Position numbers and translations under genes: made by a program. From positions 1-64,000 of the forward strand of contig CALIJJ010000065.1 in the NCBI GenBank assembly GCA_938017515.1: a stretch of 64,000 nucleotides of DNA, in the 5' to 3' direction. Positions 40,049-49,370 of the stretch are shown in pieces; position 1 is the stretch's first letter; each line of letters begins with the position of its first letter. The notes below the pieces were generated by a model, which had not been told where the DNA came from, ran no database searches, and saw only the letters and a list, made by a program, of their open reading frames with translations. This stretch comes from an uncultured Pseudanabaenaceae cyanobacterium. Its GTDB lineage: Bacteria; Cyanobacteriota; Cyanobacteriia; PCC-9006; JAAUQQ01.

Positions 40049-41311
40049 ATGCGCATTTGTTTAGGAATTGATTTCGGAACATCTGGGACTCGGGCGATCG
40101 CCCTAGCTCCGAATGGTGACGTTGTCTTTGAACACCATCTCGCCTTCGCACAGCAGTCTCCCCTAGCCCAACTTTGGCAGTCGGCACTGTTCGAACTGCT
40201 GGGAAACTTGCCCCATGACATCGCCTCACAACTGGAGGCGATCGCCATCAACGGCACTTCAGGAACCGTCCTCCTCTGCGACAACCAGGGCAATCCCCAA
40301 ACAGAACCGCTCCTCTACAGCGACGATCGTGGCCGAGCTGTTTCAGCACAGGTTCAGGCCCTCGCGCCTCCCAACCACCCCGTCCTCAGCGCCACCTCCA
40401 GCCTCAGCAAACTACTCTGGTGGCAGCAAGAATTCCAATGGAGCCCCAGCGAATCGACCCAGGGATGGAAACTTTTGCACCAGGCGGACTGGCTGGCATT
40501 TTTGCTGCATGGCAAATTGGCTATCTCGGATTATCACAATGCACTGAAGCTGGGTTATGACCCGGAAGCATTGGCCTACCCGGATTGGTTGGTAGAGCGT
40601 CCGTTGCGATCGCTCCTGCCCGATGTCCTGGCACCAGGACAAGTCATTGGAACCGTGAGCGATGCGATCGCCCAACGTTTCAGCCTCAATCCCGACTGCA
40701 AAATTTGTGCCGGAACCACCGACAGCATCGCCGCATTCCTGGCCAGCGGCGTCAGTCACCCTGGAGACGCGGTCACATCCCTTGGCTCGACCCTCGTATT
40801 GAAGCTATTGAGTGAACATCGAGTTGATGACGCAACTTACGGCATCTACAGCCATCGTTTGGGTCATCGCTGGCTCGTAGGTGGCGCTTCCAATACTGGG
40901 GGAGCAGTGCTGCGTCAGTTTTTCGATGATGAGCAGCTTCAATCCCTGAGCCGACAACTCGATCCCGCGCATCCCTCCCCACTCACCTATTACCCATTAC
41001 CTAAACCCGGTGAGCGCTTTCCCATTAACAATCCTGACCTACAACCTCAGCTGAGCCCTCGGCCCGATTCAGACGCTGCTTTTCTGCATGGATTGCTGGA
41101 AAGCATGGCACGCATTGAAGCAGAGGGATACGAGCGATTGCAATCCCTGGGCAGCTCCGCCCTGAACCAAGTCTTTACAGCAGGGGGGGGCGCTCAAAAT
41201 CCAGTTTGGGAAAGAATTCGACAACGCCACTTGCGGGTTCCCGTGACGGCTGCAGCTCAAACCCAGGCAGCCTACGGAACGGCTCGCCTTGCCCAAGGCA
41301 TCCCCCTGTGA
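40049..41311 (+). CDS. FGGY-family sugar kinase (cyanobacterial D-ribulose/xylulokinase-like)
   Basis: MRICLGIDFGTSGTRAIALAPNGDVV...EAIAINGTSGTVLLCD...PGDAVTSLGSTLVLKLL...TAGGGAQNPVWERIRQ. Confidence 0.85.
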   Translation: MRICLGIDFGTSGTRAIALAPNGDVVFEHHLAFAQQSPLAQLWQSALFELLGNLPHDIASQLEAIAINGTSGTVLLCDNQGNPQTEPLLYSDDRGRAVSAQVQALAPPNHPVLSATSSLSKLLWWQQEFQWSPSESTQGWKLLHQADWLAFLLHGKLAISDYHNALKLGYDPEALAYPDWLVERPLRSLLPDVLAPGQVIGTVSDAIAQRFSLNPDCKICAGTTDSIAAFLASGVSHPGDAVTSLGSTLVLKLLSEHRVDDATYGIYSHRLGHRWLVGGASNTGGAVLRQFFDDEQLQSLSRQLDPAHPSPLTYYPLPKPGERFPINNPDLQPQLSPRPDSDAAFLHGLLESMARIEAEGYERLQSLGSSALNQVFTAGGGAQNPVWERIRQRHLRVPVTAAAQTQAAYGTARLAQGIPL

Positions 41312-41360
41312 TTCAGAGTAACAGGCTCCAGACAGGGGAGCATGACTCCAATTCTGTGAA

Positions 41361-43700
41361 TTACAGCTTAGGCAAGAGCTGCGGCAGAAGCGTCCCTGGA
41401 ACCTGGGCAAGGGCACGATTTTGGCCCGAACTCCCCCAGATTTCGTAGTATTTGCGCACGGTCTGGGTTAGCACCTCCATCGCGGCTTCCTGAAGTTCTG
41501 GCTTTTGCTGCCACCCCTCCAATGCATTCACATGGTGGGTCAAGGCATTGTCCAGGTGTTCCTCCTGGTTCTCGCTTTCGCCATTGTCGCTGTAGTCCGT
41601 TGCCAGCTGGAAGTGGACTAGGCCTAAGTTGCTATGGGTTGAAGACAGATCAAAATTGAGTAGCGCAGCCTGGCCATGTTCTTGGAGGAAGGCTGCGGCC
41701 TTCAGTGCCGCGCCGTAAGCTCGGATACTGAGCTGGAGATATTCTCGGGCTGCCGCCACATTATCTTGGGCTTGGTTAGCCAGCTGCCAATAAGCCGTCC
41801 CTAAATTGTTCTGCGTTGCAGCATAGCTGCCAGGCGCCACCTGGAGCGTCCGGAATCGCAGGGCATTGTTATAGGCATTGACAGCCAGCAAGAGCCAGTC
41901 TTGGGCCATAAACGTCGCTGACTCATCACTGCCATCACCATCACCCCGACTAGGGGGCTCCGTCGCAGGCGCATGCTGGGCCAAGTTCCAGTAGGCAGTC
42001 CCCAGATTGTTCTGGATCATGGCATAGCTGTCGGGCTGCTCATCAGGGTTGTAATACTGGGCCGCTTGGGAATAGGCCGCGATCGCAGACTTCAGATTTT
42101 CCGGCGGTTTTTCATGCTGGGCCAAGTGCCAGTAAGCCGTACCGAGATTGTTTTGGGTGGAAGCATACTTTTGGGGGGAATGCTCCGGCTGACGGAAGCG
42201 CAGCGCCTCCTGATAGGCCGTCACCGCCTGCTGCAAGTTGTCGATGGGATCCTGCTGATGGGCCTGATCGCTATGGACCGTTCCCAAATTGTTCTGCAGC
42301 ATGGCATAGGAGCGGGACTGCTGCTCCGGGTCCGTATTCTTGAGGCCCAGACGGTAGGTCTGAATTGCCAGACGCAGGTAAGACTGTCCCATTTCTGGCG
42401 ACTCCGGTTGGCGCGATGCCATCCAGTAAAGCGTACCGAGATCATTGAGCGTGTCGGGCCAGGAAATATTGCTCGTTTCCGCGCCGGGATCATTAAAGCA
42501 GAGCCACTCCAGTACCTGCTCATAGGCAACGATGGCGTAGCGAGTGAAGTCCTGGGAGGTGTCTCCCTTCTCCATGCGCTGGCGATAAAAGCGGCCTAAG
42601 TCGAGGTAAGCGAGAGCCAACGCCTCAGACGCACCACTTTGGCTGCGGAGGGTTTCAATGGTCGCCAATAACTTGGCTTCCTGTTGTTCCGCCTCAGTGG
42701 CACCCGGGGCAGGGGGAGGCGCCGGTAAGCGCGCTTGCGCAGGAGCCGCATTCGATTGCGTTTTCGCCACAGGCACAGCGGCTGCCTCTGCGACTCCAGC
42801 ATCGGTCTTCGACTCAGCCTCTTGGGCAACCCCGTCCTGAACCGCACCGTCCTGAACCGCAGCATCTTGAACCAGACCAATGGAGCGAACACTCGGAACT
42901 GCGGGCGCGTCTGCCGCAGCCGCAGAGACCGGAACTTGCGAGTCTTGCGGGGCCTGTTTTGCCACGGGTGCAATACGTTGCGCTGTGGCCACAGCCTGTT
43001 GCACCGCCATCACCGTACTGTTTTCAATACCGCTGCCCTGGGGAACATCATCATTGGTGAAGAGCGGTAGGGGCTCACTCACAAACTCAAACACTCCACT
43101 ACACCACTGCCAACATTCCGGCGCAGATTGACGGATGTTGTGGTACCAGGGCTGGGTCACCCACAACACCAATCCGGAATTCAAAGCAGGCAAATGGCGC
43201 TCTAGGGTCCGGAGATAGCTGAGAAACAAACGCTGCACAGCGGCGGGTTGTCGCGTGAGCTGTTCAATCCCCAAAATCTGGAAGGCGGGCATGTTGGAAC
43301 GAACATCAGCACCCGTCTGCTTCCGTAGCCAATGCGACACCTGCGCAATGGGATTGGGGTCCCCCAGATCAAGTTTTAGGCTAACAAGGCGATCGCGCTG
43401 CCCCCCTCTCCAATGCTCCGCAGCCCCCTCGCCTCCCAAGGGAGCATGACCATGCACAACGAAGCCATTGCTCGAGGCACCACCATTCGCAGCAGCACCG
43501 TTGGACGGCGCTGCATTCGCCGAAGAGGGATGCTTCGCTAGCTCACGGTGAAGCTGGCCCGCTAAACGATTCCTGAGATTCAGATCATCGCACACCACAA
43601 CAAAGAGCTGGCGGCGCAGATCAAGACTGAGTGCCAGCTTCAAGCGCTGGTAGACCTGCTGGTTATCAGAAGAAACGGATTGAACAGCGAAGTCGCTCAT
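41361..43700 (-). CDS. Large TPR-repeat protein with Ala/Gln/Val-rich linker
   Basis: Repeated 'TQNNLGTAYWHLAQHE..PENLKSAIAAYSQAAQYY' TPR units after a non-repeat N-terminal domain. ATG 43700 (MSDFAVQSVSS) preferred. Confidence 0.85.
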   Translation of the reverse strand: MSDFAVQSVSSDNQQVYQRLKLALSLDLRRQLFVVVCDDLNLRNRLAGQLHRELAKHPSSANAAPSNGAAANGGASSNGFVVHGHAPLGGEGAAEHWRGGQRDRLVSLKLDLGDPNPIAQVSHWLRKQTGADVRSNMPAFQILGIEQLTRQPAAVQRLFLSYLRTLERHLPALNSGLVLWVTQPWYHNIRQSAPECWQWCSGVFEFVSEPLPLFTNDDVPQGSGIENSTVMAVQQAVATAQRIAPVAKQAPQDSQVPVSAAAADAPAVPSVRSIGLVQDAAVQDGAVQDGVAQEAESKTDAGVAEAAAVPVAKTQSNAAPAQARLPAPPPAPGATEAEQQEAKLLATIETLRSQSGASEALALAYLDLGRFYRQRMEKGDTSQDFTRYAIVAYEQVLEWLCFNDPGAETSNISWPDTLNDLGTLYWMASRQPESPEMGQSYLRLAIQTYRLGLKNTDPEQQSRSYAMLQNNLGTVHSDQAHQQDPIDNLQQAVTAYQEALRFRQPEHSPQKYASTQNNLGTAYWHLAQHEKPPENLKSAIAAYSQAAQYYNPDEQPDSYAMIQNNLGTAYWNLAQHAPATEPPSRGDGDGSDESATFMAQDWLLLAVNAYNNALRFRTLQVAPGSYAATQNNLGTAYWQLANQAQDNVAAAREYLQLSIRAYGAALKAAAFLQEHGQAALLNFDLSSTHSNLGLVHFQLATDYSDNGESENQEEHLDNALTHHVNALEGWQQKPELQEAAMEVLTQTVRKYYEIWGSSGQNRALAQVPGTLLPQLLPKL

Positions 43701-44314
43701 GGGGGGACCATCGAGTTGACGGTGGCTAGAGGGGGGACGGTCAAGCAGAGTGGCCACAGGCACAGATTAGGTACAGTTTCATCGAAAGTGCTGAAGTCTG
43801 TGAAGGTAGCAGTGGGCCCTGTGCGCCTTCACACATGACCCCCCATCACAGAGCTCAAATCGTATCCCGTACCTTATTTCGTCTGTAGAGTTATTTTAGT
43901 CACTAACTCCCATTGGATCTAGGTCGGTTTTGGGCCAATCATTCGGCCAATCTTCGGGCCAGTGCTAGAGCGAATACGAGAGCCAGCGACAGGGCCAGCA
44001 CCCGGGTCAAAGCCACCCCCAAACTTGGGGTGACTCTGCCGGTTCAGTATCTCGAAGCCAATCGAAGTGATTACTTCTTCATGGCTAACATCTATTGCTC
44101 AGGATGGATAACACAAAAACTGGGGATACGACCGCGAGATTCTGTTACAACCGATACTTTTCAGGATTTTTATTGATAAATTTTTAGCAAATTTTGGGAG
44201 CATGAGCCACGCCCCCTCAGTTCCGACGAACAAATTATGACGACGACCAGGGACTTACAAGGATCGTCGTCACCCATCAGCCATCAACAGGATTAACCGC
44301 ACGAACCGGTTCAT

Positions 44315-44950
44315 TCATCCCCGAAAACGGGCCCAAGCATCACCAAGGCTCTGGGGCGTCACAGCAGAAAGGGGCTCTAGCTCTGCCAGAATTTGCGTCT
44401 GACCGTAGTGGGCGATCGCCTCACGGTTCCCTGGATTGCACGGACCATTGAGCACCACTCCGAGCAGCGGAATAGCCCGCTGACGCAGACATTCAATCGA
44501 CAGCAATGTGTGGTTGATGGTTCCCAACGTACTGCGGGCCACAAGCACCACCGGCAATCCGAGATGTCGAATCAAATCCGTCATGTAATGTTGCGAATTG
44601 ATGGGCACGAGAAGTCCTCCCGCCCCTTCCACAATCAGGTGCTTCGTTTCGATTGGGGGCAAGGCAAAGTCTTGAAGACGAATTTCAACCCCATCGATCG
44701 CTGCTGCCGCGTGGGGGGAAAGGGGCTCTGTCAGGCAAAAGCGCTCGGGCAAAAAGTGAGCTGCGGCCAATCCCGTGGCTTGCCGAACAAAGTCCCGATC
44801 ATGGGGTGTTCCCGACTGAATCGGCTTCCAATAGGTCGCCCCTAGGCCCAGGGTCAGCAGAGCGGAAACGACACTTTTACCGACATCGGTATCAGTGCCG
44901 GTAACAAAGCAAGCAGGCGGGAATGTGAAGCCAGAAGAGAGTGTCATCAT
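44315..44950 (-). CDS. bioD: Dethiobiotin synthase
   Basis: PPACFVTGTDTDVGKSVVSALLTLGLGATYWKPIQSG...LIVEGAGGLLVPI. Confidence 0.93.
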   Translation of the reverse strand: MMTLSSGFTFPPACFVTGTDTDVGKSVVSALLTLGLGATYWKPIQSGTPHDRDFVRQATGLAAAHFLPERFCLTEPLSPHAAAAIDGVEIRLQDFALPPIETKHLIVEGAGGLLVPINSQHYMTDLIRHLGLPVVLVARSTLGTINHTLLSIECLRQRAIPLLGVVLNGPCNPGNREAIAHYGQTQILAELEPLSAVTPQSLGDAWARFRG

Positions 44951-44980
44951 CGGATTGGGATAGGGCTTCCATCTGGACAG

Positions 44981-45934
44981 TTATTCGAAATTACGATTTT
45001 GAATCGCGAGACAAACCGCATGATATTGATCAGTGATGCCATGGGAGCTGTGTTGGTTCCAGCGGGTAATCAAATGACGAAACTGGGCAGGGGTTGGACG
45101 GGGGAGATCGCTCCGCTTTTCCCTCGAGATTTGATTTTGGGCACCGATGGCTTTGAAGTGCCGCAGGAAAGCAAGGGCATTATCGAATTGCAGGGGCAGC
45201 CAGTGGGCTTCGCTGATGCTGTGACTATCGCGCGATCGCAACCCTGCCAACAACACCTCCGCATCGGGCAAATCCCTGGCAGGAAACGGCAGGTCCAGGG
45301 CTTCGCAATGGGATCGCCACTGCGGAAAGCTACGACGGCTCGGAAACGACACCAGCAACCATCCCCCCGGCATCAGCAACCGCCGCAACTGCTCAAGACT
45401 CCGTTGCGGCGTCTGAAACCATTGCAGGGCAAAGTTGCTCGCGATCAGGGCATAGGGCCCCGCTGGGGATGGAATCGCCTCTGCATCAAGGGCAGAAAAC
45501 CTGATCGTTGCCGAATTTTCTGAAGCTGCAACATCTGGTCTGGCAAAAGCTGTGGCCATCTGCCGCTGGCATTCCGCCACCATGGCCGGGGACAAATCGG
45601 TTATCTCTAGCGCATGGTCTTTGGCAAAGCGTGCGATTAAGCCTTGGGTGAGGAAACCAGTGCCGCAACCAAATTCGAGAATGGGGCCAGCAGGAAGGCT
45701 TTGGAAATGAAGGTTGGAGCGATCGCCAGACCCTTCATCCTCTGGGCAGTCATCTGCTCGGGAAACACGACTCAGCAAATCCAGCAATATGTGGGCACAG
45801 GCGCGTTGGGCAGTGGCCTGGTTGGCGTAGGTGGTGCTGGCTTGGCCAAAGGATTGGGCGATCGCCTGTTTGTAGCGATCATCTTTCGGATCGTTTCGGG
45901 GCAAGGACGAAAATTGAGGACCAGATTCAAACAT
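44981..45934 (-). CDS. bioC: Malonyl-ACP O-methyltransferase BioC
   Basis: SAM-methyltransferase motifs (GPILEFGCGTGFLTQGLIARF, ITDLSPAMVAECQRQM, NFALQWFQTPQRSLEQLRRLLMPGGWLLVSF), next to bioD and bioF. Confidence 0.88.
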   Translation of the reverse strand: MFESGPQFSSLPRNDPKDDRYKQAIAQSFGQASTTYANQATAQRACAHILLDLLSRVSRADDCPEDEGSGDRSNLHFQSLPAGPILEFGCGTGFLTQGLIARFAKDHALEITDLSPAMVAECQRQMATAFARPDVAASENSATIRFSALDAEAIPSPAGPYALIASNFALQWFQTPQRSLEQLRRLLMPGGWLLVSFPSRRSFPQWRSHCEALDLPFPARDLPDAEVLLAGLRSRDSHSISEAHWLPLQFDNALAFLRHFKAIGAQNQISREKRSDLPRPTPAQFRHLITRWNQHSSHGITDQYHAVCLAIQNRNFE

Positions 45935-45976
45935 AGCGCTCGGACTCCAGCCTCCATTATCAGGTGGCGGGTTGCC

Positions 45977-46729
45977 CTAAAGCGATAAATATTCTCGACA
46001 TTTTTCCCAACAAACCTGGGCTTGGGTAGCGGGCAGGGCATGGGGGCCATCGTGATAAATCAGAGCAGGACGCTGGCGTAAAGCCTGAACCAGATCCGCC
46101 GCCCGAGCGGGCGCAACAATGCGATCCTGGTTGCCTTGGAAAACCACCATTTGGTTGGGTCGCTGGGCCAGGAATTCCGCACAGAGCAGCGAATGATCCA
46201 AGTCTTGCAGATCGTGACTCAAAACCTGCTGCGAGGCTTGGCTCTGCAAAACCGCAGCGTTGACCGGAACATGGCCACAATTTTGCCAGAACGCCCGCAA
46301 GACCGCTTCCGGGTCGCTCTGAAACTGGTCAATCATTTGCTTGAGGATACGCTGGGAACGTCGCTGAAAGCGGCGCTCGCTGGGATGAAAGTTGACGAAG
46401 CTTGCAAATACAACCACAGCATCTGCAATGCGCAACTGCTGCGGGGGACAGAGATGCAAGCCGTAGGAATGGGCAAAAATAATTTTGCGCGTTTGGGGAT
46501 AGCTGAACGTGGGTTTATGAGGCTGGCCAAAGTAGCCTCGGTCAAAACATTTCAGCGCAACATTCTGCCCTGCCAATAGCGGTTCCCAGGACTTCCAAAA
46601 GTGGCGATCGTAGCCCCAACCATGATAGGCAATGACCTCAGCCACAGGTTCCACAGCCACAGATTCCACAGCCACAGATTCCACACCCGCAGATTCCACA
46701 CCCGATGATGATGGGGGGATCACCATCAT
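45977..46729 (-). CDS. Alpha/beta hydrolase, candidate pimeloyl-ACP methyl ester esterase (BioG/BioK type)
   Basis: YHGWGYDRHFWKSWE, nucleophile elbow AHSYGLHL, FQGNQDRIV (Asp), YHDGPHALP (His); lies between bioF and bioC. Confidence 0.65.
   Translation of the reverse strand: MMVIPPSSSGVESAGVESVAVESVAVEPVAEVIAYHGWGYDRHFWKSWEPLLAGQNVALKCFDRGYFGQPHKPTFSYPQTRKIIFAHSYGLHLCPPQQLRIADAVVVFASFVNFHPSERRFQRRSQRILKQMIDQFQSDPEAVLRAFWQNCGHVPVNAAVLQSQASQQVLSHDLQDLDHSLLCAEFLAQRPNQMVVFQGNQDRIVAPARAADLVQALRQRPALIYHDGPHALPATQAQVCWEKCREYLSL
46640..46705. repeat. In-frame tandem repeat encoding VESxxVESVAVE near the esterase N-terminus
   Basis: ccacagccacagattccacagccacagattccacacccgcagattcca. Confidence 0.85.
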
Positions 46730-47145
46730 GAACGAGGCGACTGCAACGACTCAATCGCCCATTGCTCACCATTTTTCAAAAAGACAAAGGAAAGGGGAAC
46801 CTCCTTGCCCGAACTTAGCTCAACGGTGATGTCGAGGGCATGGGCTTCACCTTCGATTTTCGGCGGTGCTAGCTTTGTGCGCTTGTACTGCTTGAGCTGG
46901 TTCTTTTTGATGAACTGAACAAACGTCTTACGATTCACGCGACGGCGATAGTCCTGGGTGGTCATCTGATAGGCTGCATCAATGTTGCCGGTGACAACCG
47001 CCGCAAAAAAATTATTCAGCGCCTGGGGCAATCCCTTGGTCTTGCGCAGAATCGTGAAGGCCACCGAGCCCCAAATCACAATCAAAATTCCGAGCACACT
47101 GGCTGCGCCAATGCCGACGTAGGTCAGAGTATTGGAAAATTCCAC
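46726..47145 (-). CDS. Membrane-anchored protein of unknown function within the biotin operon
   Basis: 139 aa; N-terminal TM (LTYVGIGAASVLGILIVIWGSVAFTIL), small soluble domain; stop overlaps the next start (ATGA). Confidence 0.75.
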   Translation of the reverse strand: MEFSNTLTYVGIGAASVLGILIVIWGSVAFTILRKTKGLPQALNNFFAAVVTGNIDAAYQMTTQDYRRRVNRKTFVQFIKKNQLKQYKRTKLAPPKIEGEAHALDITVELSSGKEVPLSFVFLKNGEQWAIESLQSPRS

Positions 47146-47186
47146 GCACGATTCACCATCTAGATCGCCTTAAATCGTAACAGCCT

Positions 47187-48455
47187 TCAGGTCCCTGACT
47201 CGCGATCTTGCGGTCCTCTTCTAGCCATCTTTAAGGCACTAACAAGTTGCTCCAAATGCGATCGCCCATGACAAGCCGAGAGAGCAAACCGAAGTCGCGA
47301 TGTTCCGGCAGCCACCGTCGGCGGGCGAATCGCCGTCGCCAAGCAGCCCTGCGCCTCTAGGTGCTGAGCCAGAGACAGCGTTTCATCTTCAGGCCCAACG
47401 ATCGCCGGCACAATCTGTGAGGTCGAGCCCGCCGTCGCGTAACCGAACGCCTCAAGTTGAATTCGCAACCAATCGGCTTCCCCCAGCAACTGCTTGCGCA
47501 CGTCTTCGAGTGTTGGAAACAATCCGATCGCCGCCGTCACAGCCCCCACAATTCCGGGGGGCAGCGCCGTGGTGTAAATCACCCCCGGGCAAAAATTCAC
47601 GAGATAATCCCGCACCACTGCCGAGCAGGCCACAAAGGCCCCCGAAGCCCCGCAAGATTTCCCAAAGGTTCCCACGACAATATCAACCCCCGGTTGCTGG
47701 GCCGCCAGCCCCATCCCCCCTGGCCCAAGCACCCCCAAGGCATGGGCATCATCCAGGTAGAGAATGGCACCGTAGCGATCGCTCAAATCCACCAGTGCAG
47801 AGACATCGCTGCGATCGCCATCCATGCTAAACACCGTCTCACTAACAATCATCACCCGGCTGTAGCGCTTATCTTGGTGCCTTTGCAACTGCCTTTCTAA
47901 CGCATCCAAATCGTTGTGCGGATAACGAACAAAGCGAGCGCCGCTGGAGCGAATGCCCTGAATCAAACTGTTGTGAATCAAGCGATCGCACAGAACCAAA
48001 GCATCCCGGTCCAACAGGGTTGGAAGAATTGTTGCGTTGGCCTGGAAGCCTGTCCCAAAAAGCAGTGCAGCTTCTTTTCCAAGGGCCGTCGCGAGCTGCA
48101 CTTCCAAGGCACGATGAATCTCAAAACTCCCCGCCACGAGGCGCGAGGCCGTGGCTCCAGTGCCATAGCGCTGGGTGTAGTCCACGGCCTTGGCAATCAC
48201 CTCGGGATGCTTGGCAAGACCGAGGTAATCATTGGCGCTGAAGTTGAGGAGTGTGCGTTCCCCTTGGGGGGTCTGCCTACGGACGTGAATGGCATCCAGG
48301 GGATTGAGATCGGGCAAGTGTCGGCGGCGATGGCTGCGATCGCGTTCTGCAAGGGCCGTTTCCACAAAGCGCCACTTGCCGGGGAAGGGCGAATCGGTCA
48401 AGTCAGGTGCAGAGTCGAGCCGGTCAGGGGGAGCAGACATGGGAGCGATCGCCAA
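47187..48455 (-). CDS. bioF: 8-amino-7-oxononanoate synthase
   Basis: LLNFSANDYLGLAKHPEV...LFGTGFQANATILPTL...ILYLDDAHALGVLGPGGMGLAAQ...VGTFGKSCGASGAFVACS. Confidence 0.93.
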   Translation of the reverse strand: MAIAPMSAPPDRLDSAPDLTDSPFPGKWRFVETALAERDRSHRRRHLPDLNPLDAIHVRRQTPQGERTLLNFSANDYLGLAKHPEVIAKAVDYTQRYGTGATASRLVAGSFEIHRALEVQLATALGKEAALLFGTGFQANATILPTLLDRDALVLCDRLIHNSLIQGIRSSGARFVRYPHNDLDALERQLQRHQDKRYSRVMIVSETVFSMDGDRSDVSALVDLSDRYGAILYLDDAHALGVLGPGGMGLAAQQPGVDIVVGTFGKSCGASGAFVACSAVVRDYLVNFCPGVIYTTALPPGIVGAVTAAIGLFPTLEDVRKQLLGEADWLRIQLEAFGYATAGSTSQIVPAIVGPEDETLSLAQHLEAQGCLATAIRPPTVAAGTSRLRFALSACHGRSHLEQLVSALKMARRGPQDRESGT

Positions 48456-48518
48456 GGGAATAGGCTCCCATCATGGCATTCCAGAGACCGCTCTGGGGGA
48501 GGCCAGTACTGGGGCAGA

Positions 48519-49280
48519 TTACGAAGCCGATGCTGCCGCTTGGAGCAGGGCGATCGCCTCAGGCTGATTATAAATTTTGGCAATATCCAGTGCCGTTTCC
48601 CCATCACTCGCTGTCACCCGAGGATCCGCGCCAGCATCCAGCAAAAATCGCAGCACCGCTGGCTGACCGTAGCGAGCAGCCTCCATCAGGGGCGTCGCGC
48701 TGCAATGTTCCAAATTGGGATTGGCACCGTGCTTCAGTAAACGACTCAGAATGGACACGATACGTCCCTGGGGCAGGGGGCGTAGCTGCATCGGTCCCTC
48801 GGGCGTTTGCCGAACAATGCCTTGCACCGCAGCCCCAGCATCCACCGCAACCCAGTGGGTCGCTCCCGCCGCTAAAATCATCGCGGTATCACCATCCGCA
48901 GACACCGCATTCACCTCAGCTCCGGCCTTAAGCAGCCAATGCACAAGCTTAGAATCACAGGCTGCGGCTGCCCGCATGAGCGGCGTTTGACCTTCAGCAT
49001 CGGCCACATTGACCGCTCCACCAGCCTGCAATAGGAGCTTGGCTGCCGCACGGTGTCCCGTTTCCACAGCCAGAAACAGCGGCGTACGGCCTTCGCTGTC
49101 TTGCACGGATGTATCGAGAGGGAAGTGCCCATGCGGCATATTGAGCAGCGCCTTTAATCCTTCCAGATCTCCCGCTGCAACAGCCTTGAACAGCAAGCAC
49201 TCGGTCGTCGGACTGTTACCTGGGCTCACCGAATGGTCTGGAGCACAATTAGCGAAATTTGGGGTCACTGAAGCAGGCAT
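48519..49280 (-). CDS. Ankyrin-repeat protein
   Basis: Ankyrin units: DSEGRTPLFLAVETGHRAAAKLLLQAGGAVNVADAEGQTPLMRAAAACDSKLVHWLLKAGAEVNAVSADGDTAMILA. Confidence 0.93.
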   Translation of the reverse strand: MPASVTPNFANCAPDHSVSPGNSPTTECLLFKAVAAGDLEGLKALLNMPHGHFPLDTSVQDSEGRTPLFLAVETGHRAAAKLLLQAGGAVNVADAEGQTPLMRAAAACDSKLVHWLLKAGAEVNAVSADGDTAMILAAGATHWVAVDAGAAVQGIVRQTPEGPMQLRPLPQGRIVSILSRLLKHGANPNLEHCSATPLMEAARYGQPAVLRFLLDAGADPRVTASDGETALDIAKIYNQPEAIALLQAAASAS

Positions 49281-49370
49281 GACGAAGCCGGTACCGAACC
49301 AGCACTAAACGGGCAATCTACTTCCAAAATACCCAGCCAAGATTGCCCACCATCATCGTGATGGATAGGG

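Noticed and set aside
41973-42599. 208-aa plus-strand ORF opposite the TPR protein
   Set aside because: Antisense of TPR repeats; apparent periodicity comes from the TPR codons.
43913-44176. 87-aa ORF with ASARANTRASDRASTR repeats in the gap between the TPR gene and bioD
   Set aside because: Start codon is non-ATG, composition is repeat-derived, and no RBS is visible; not enough support.
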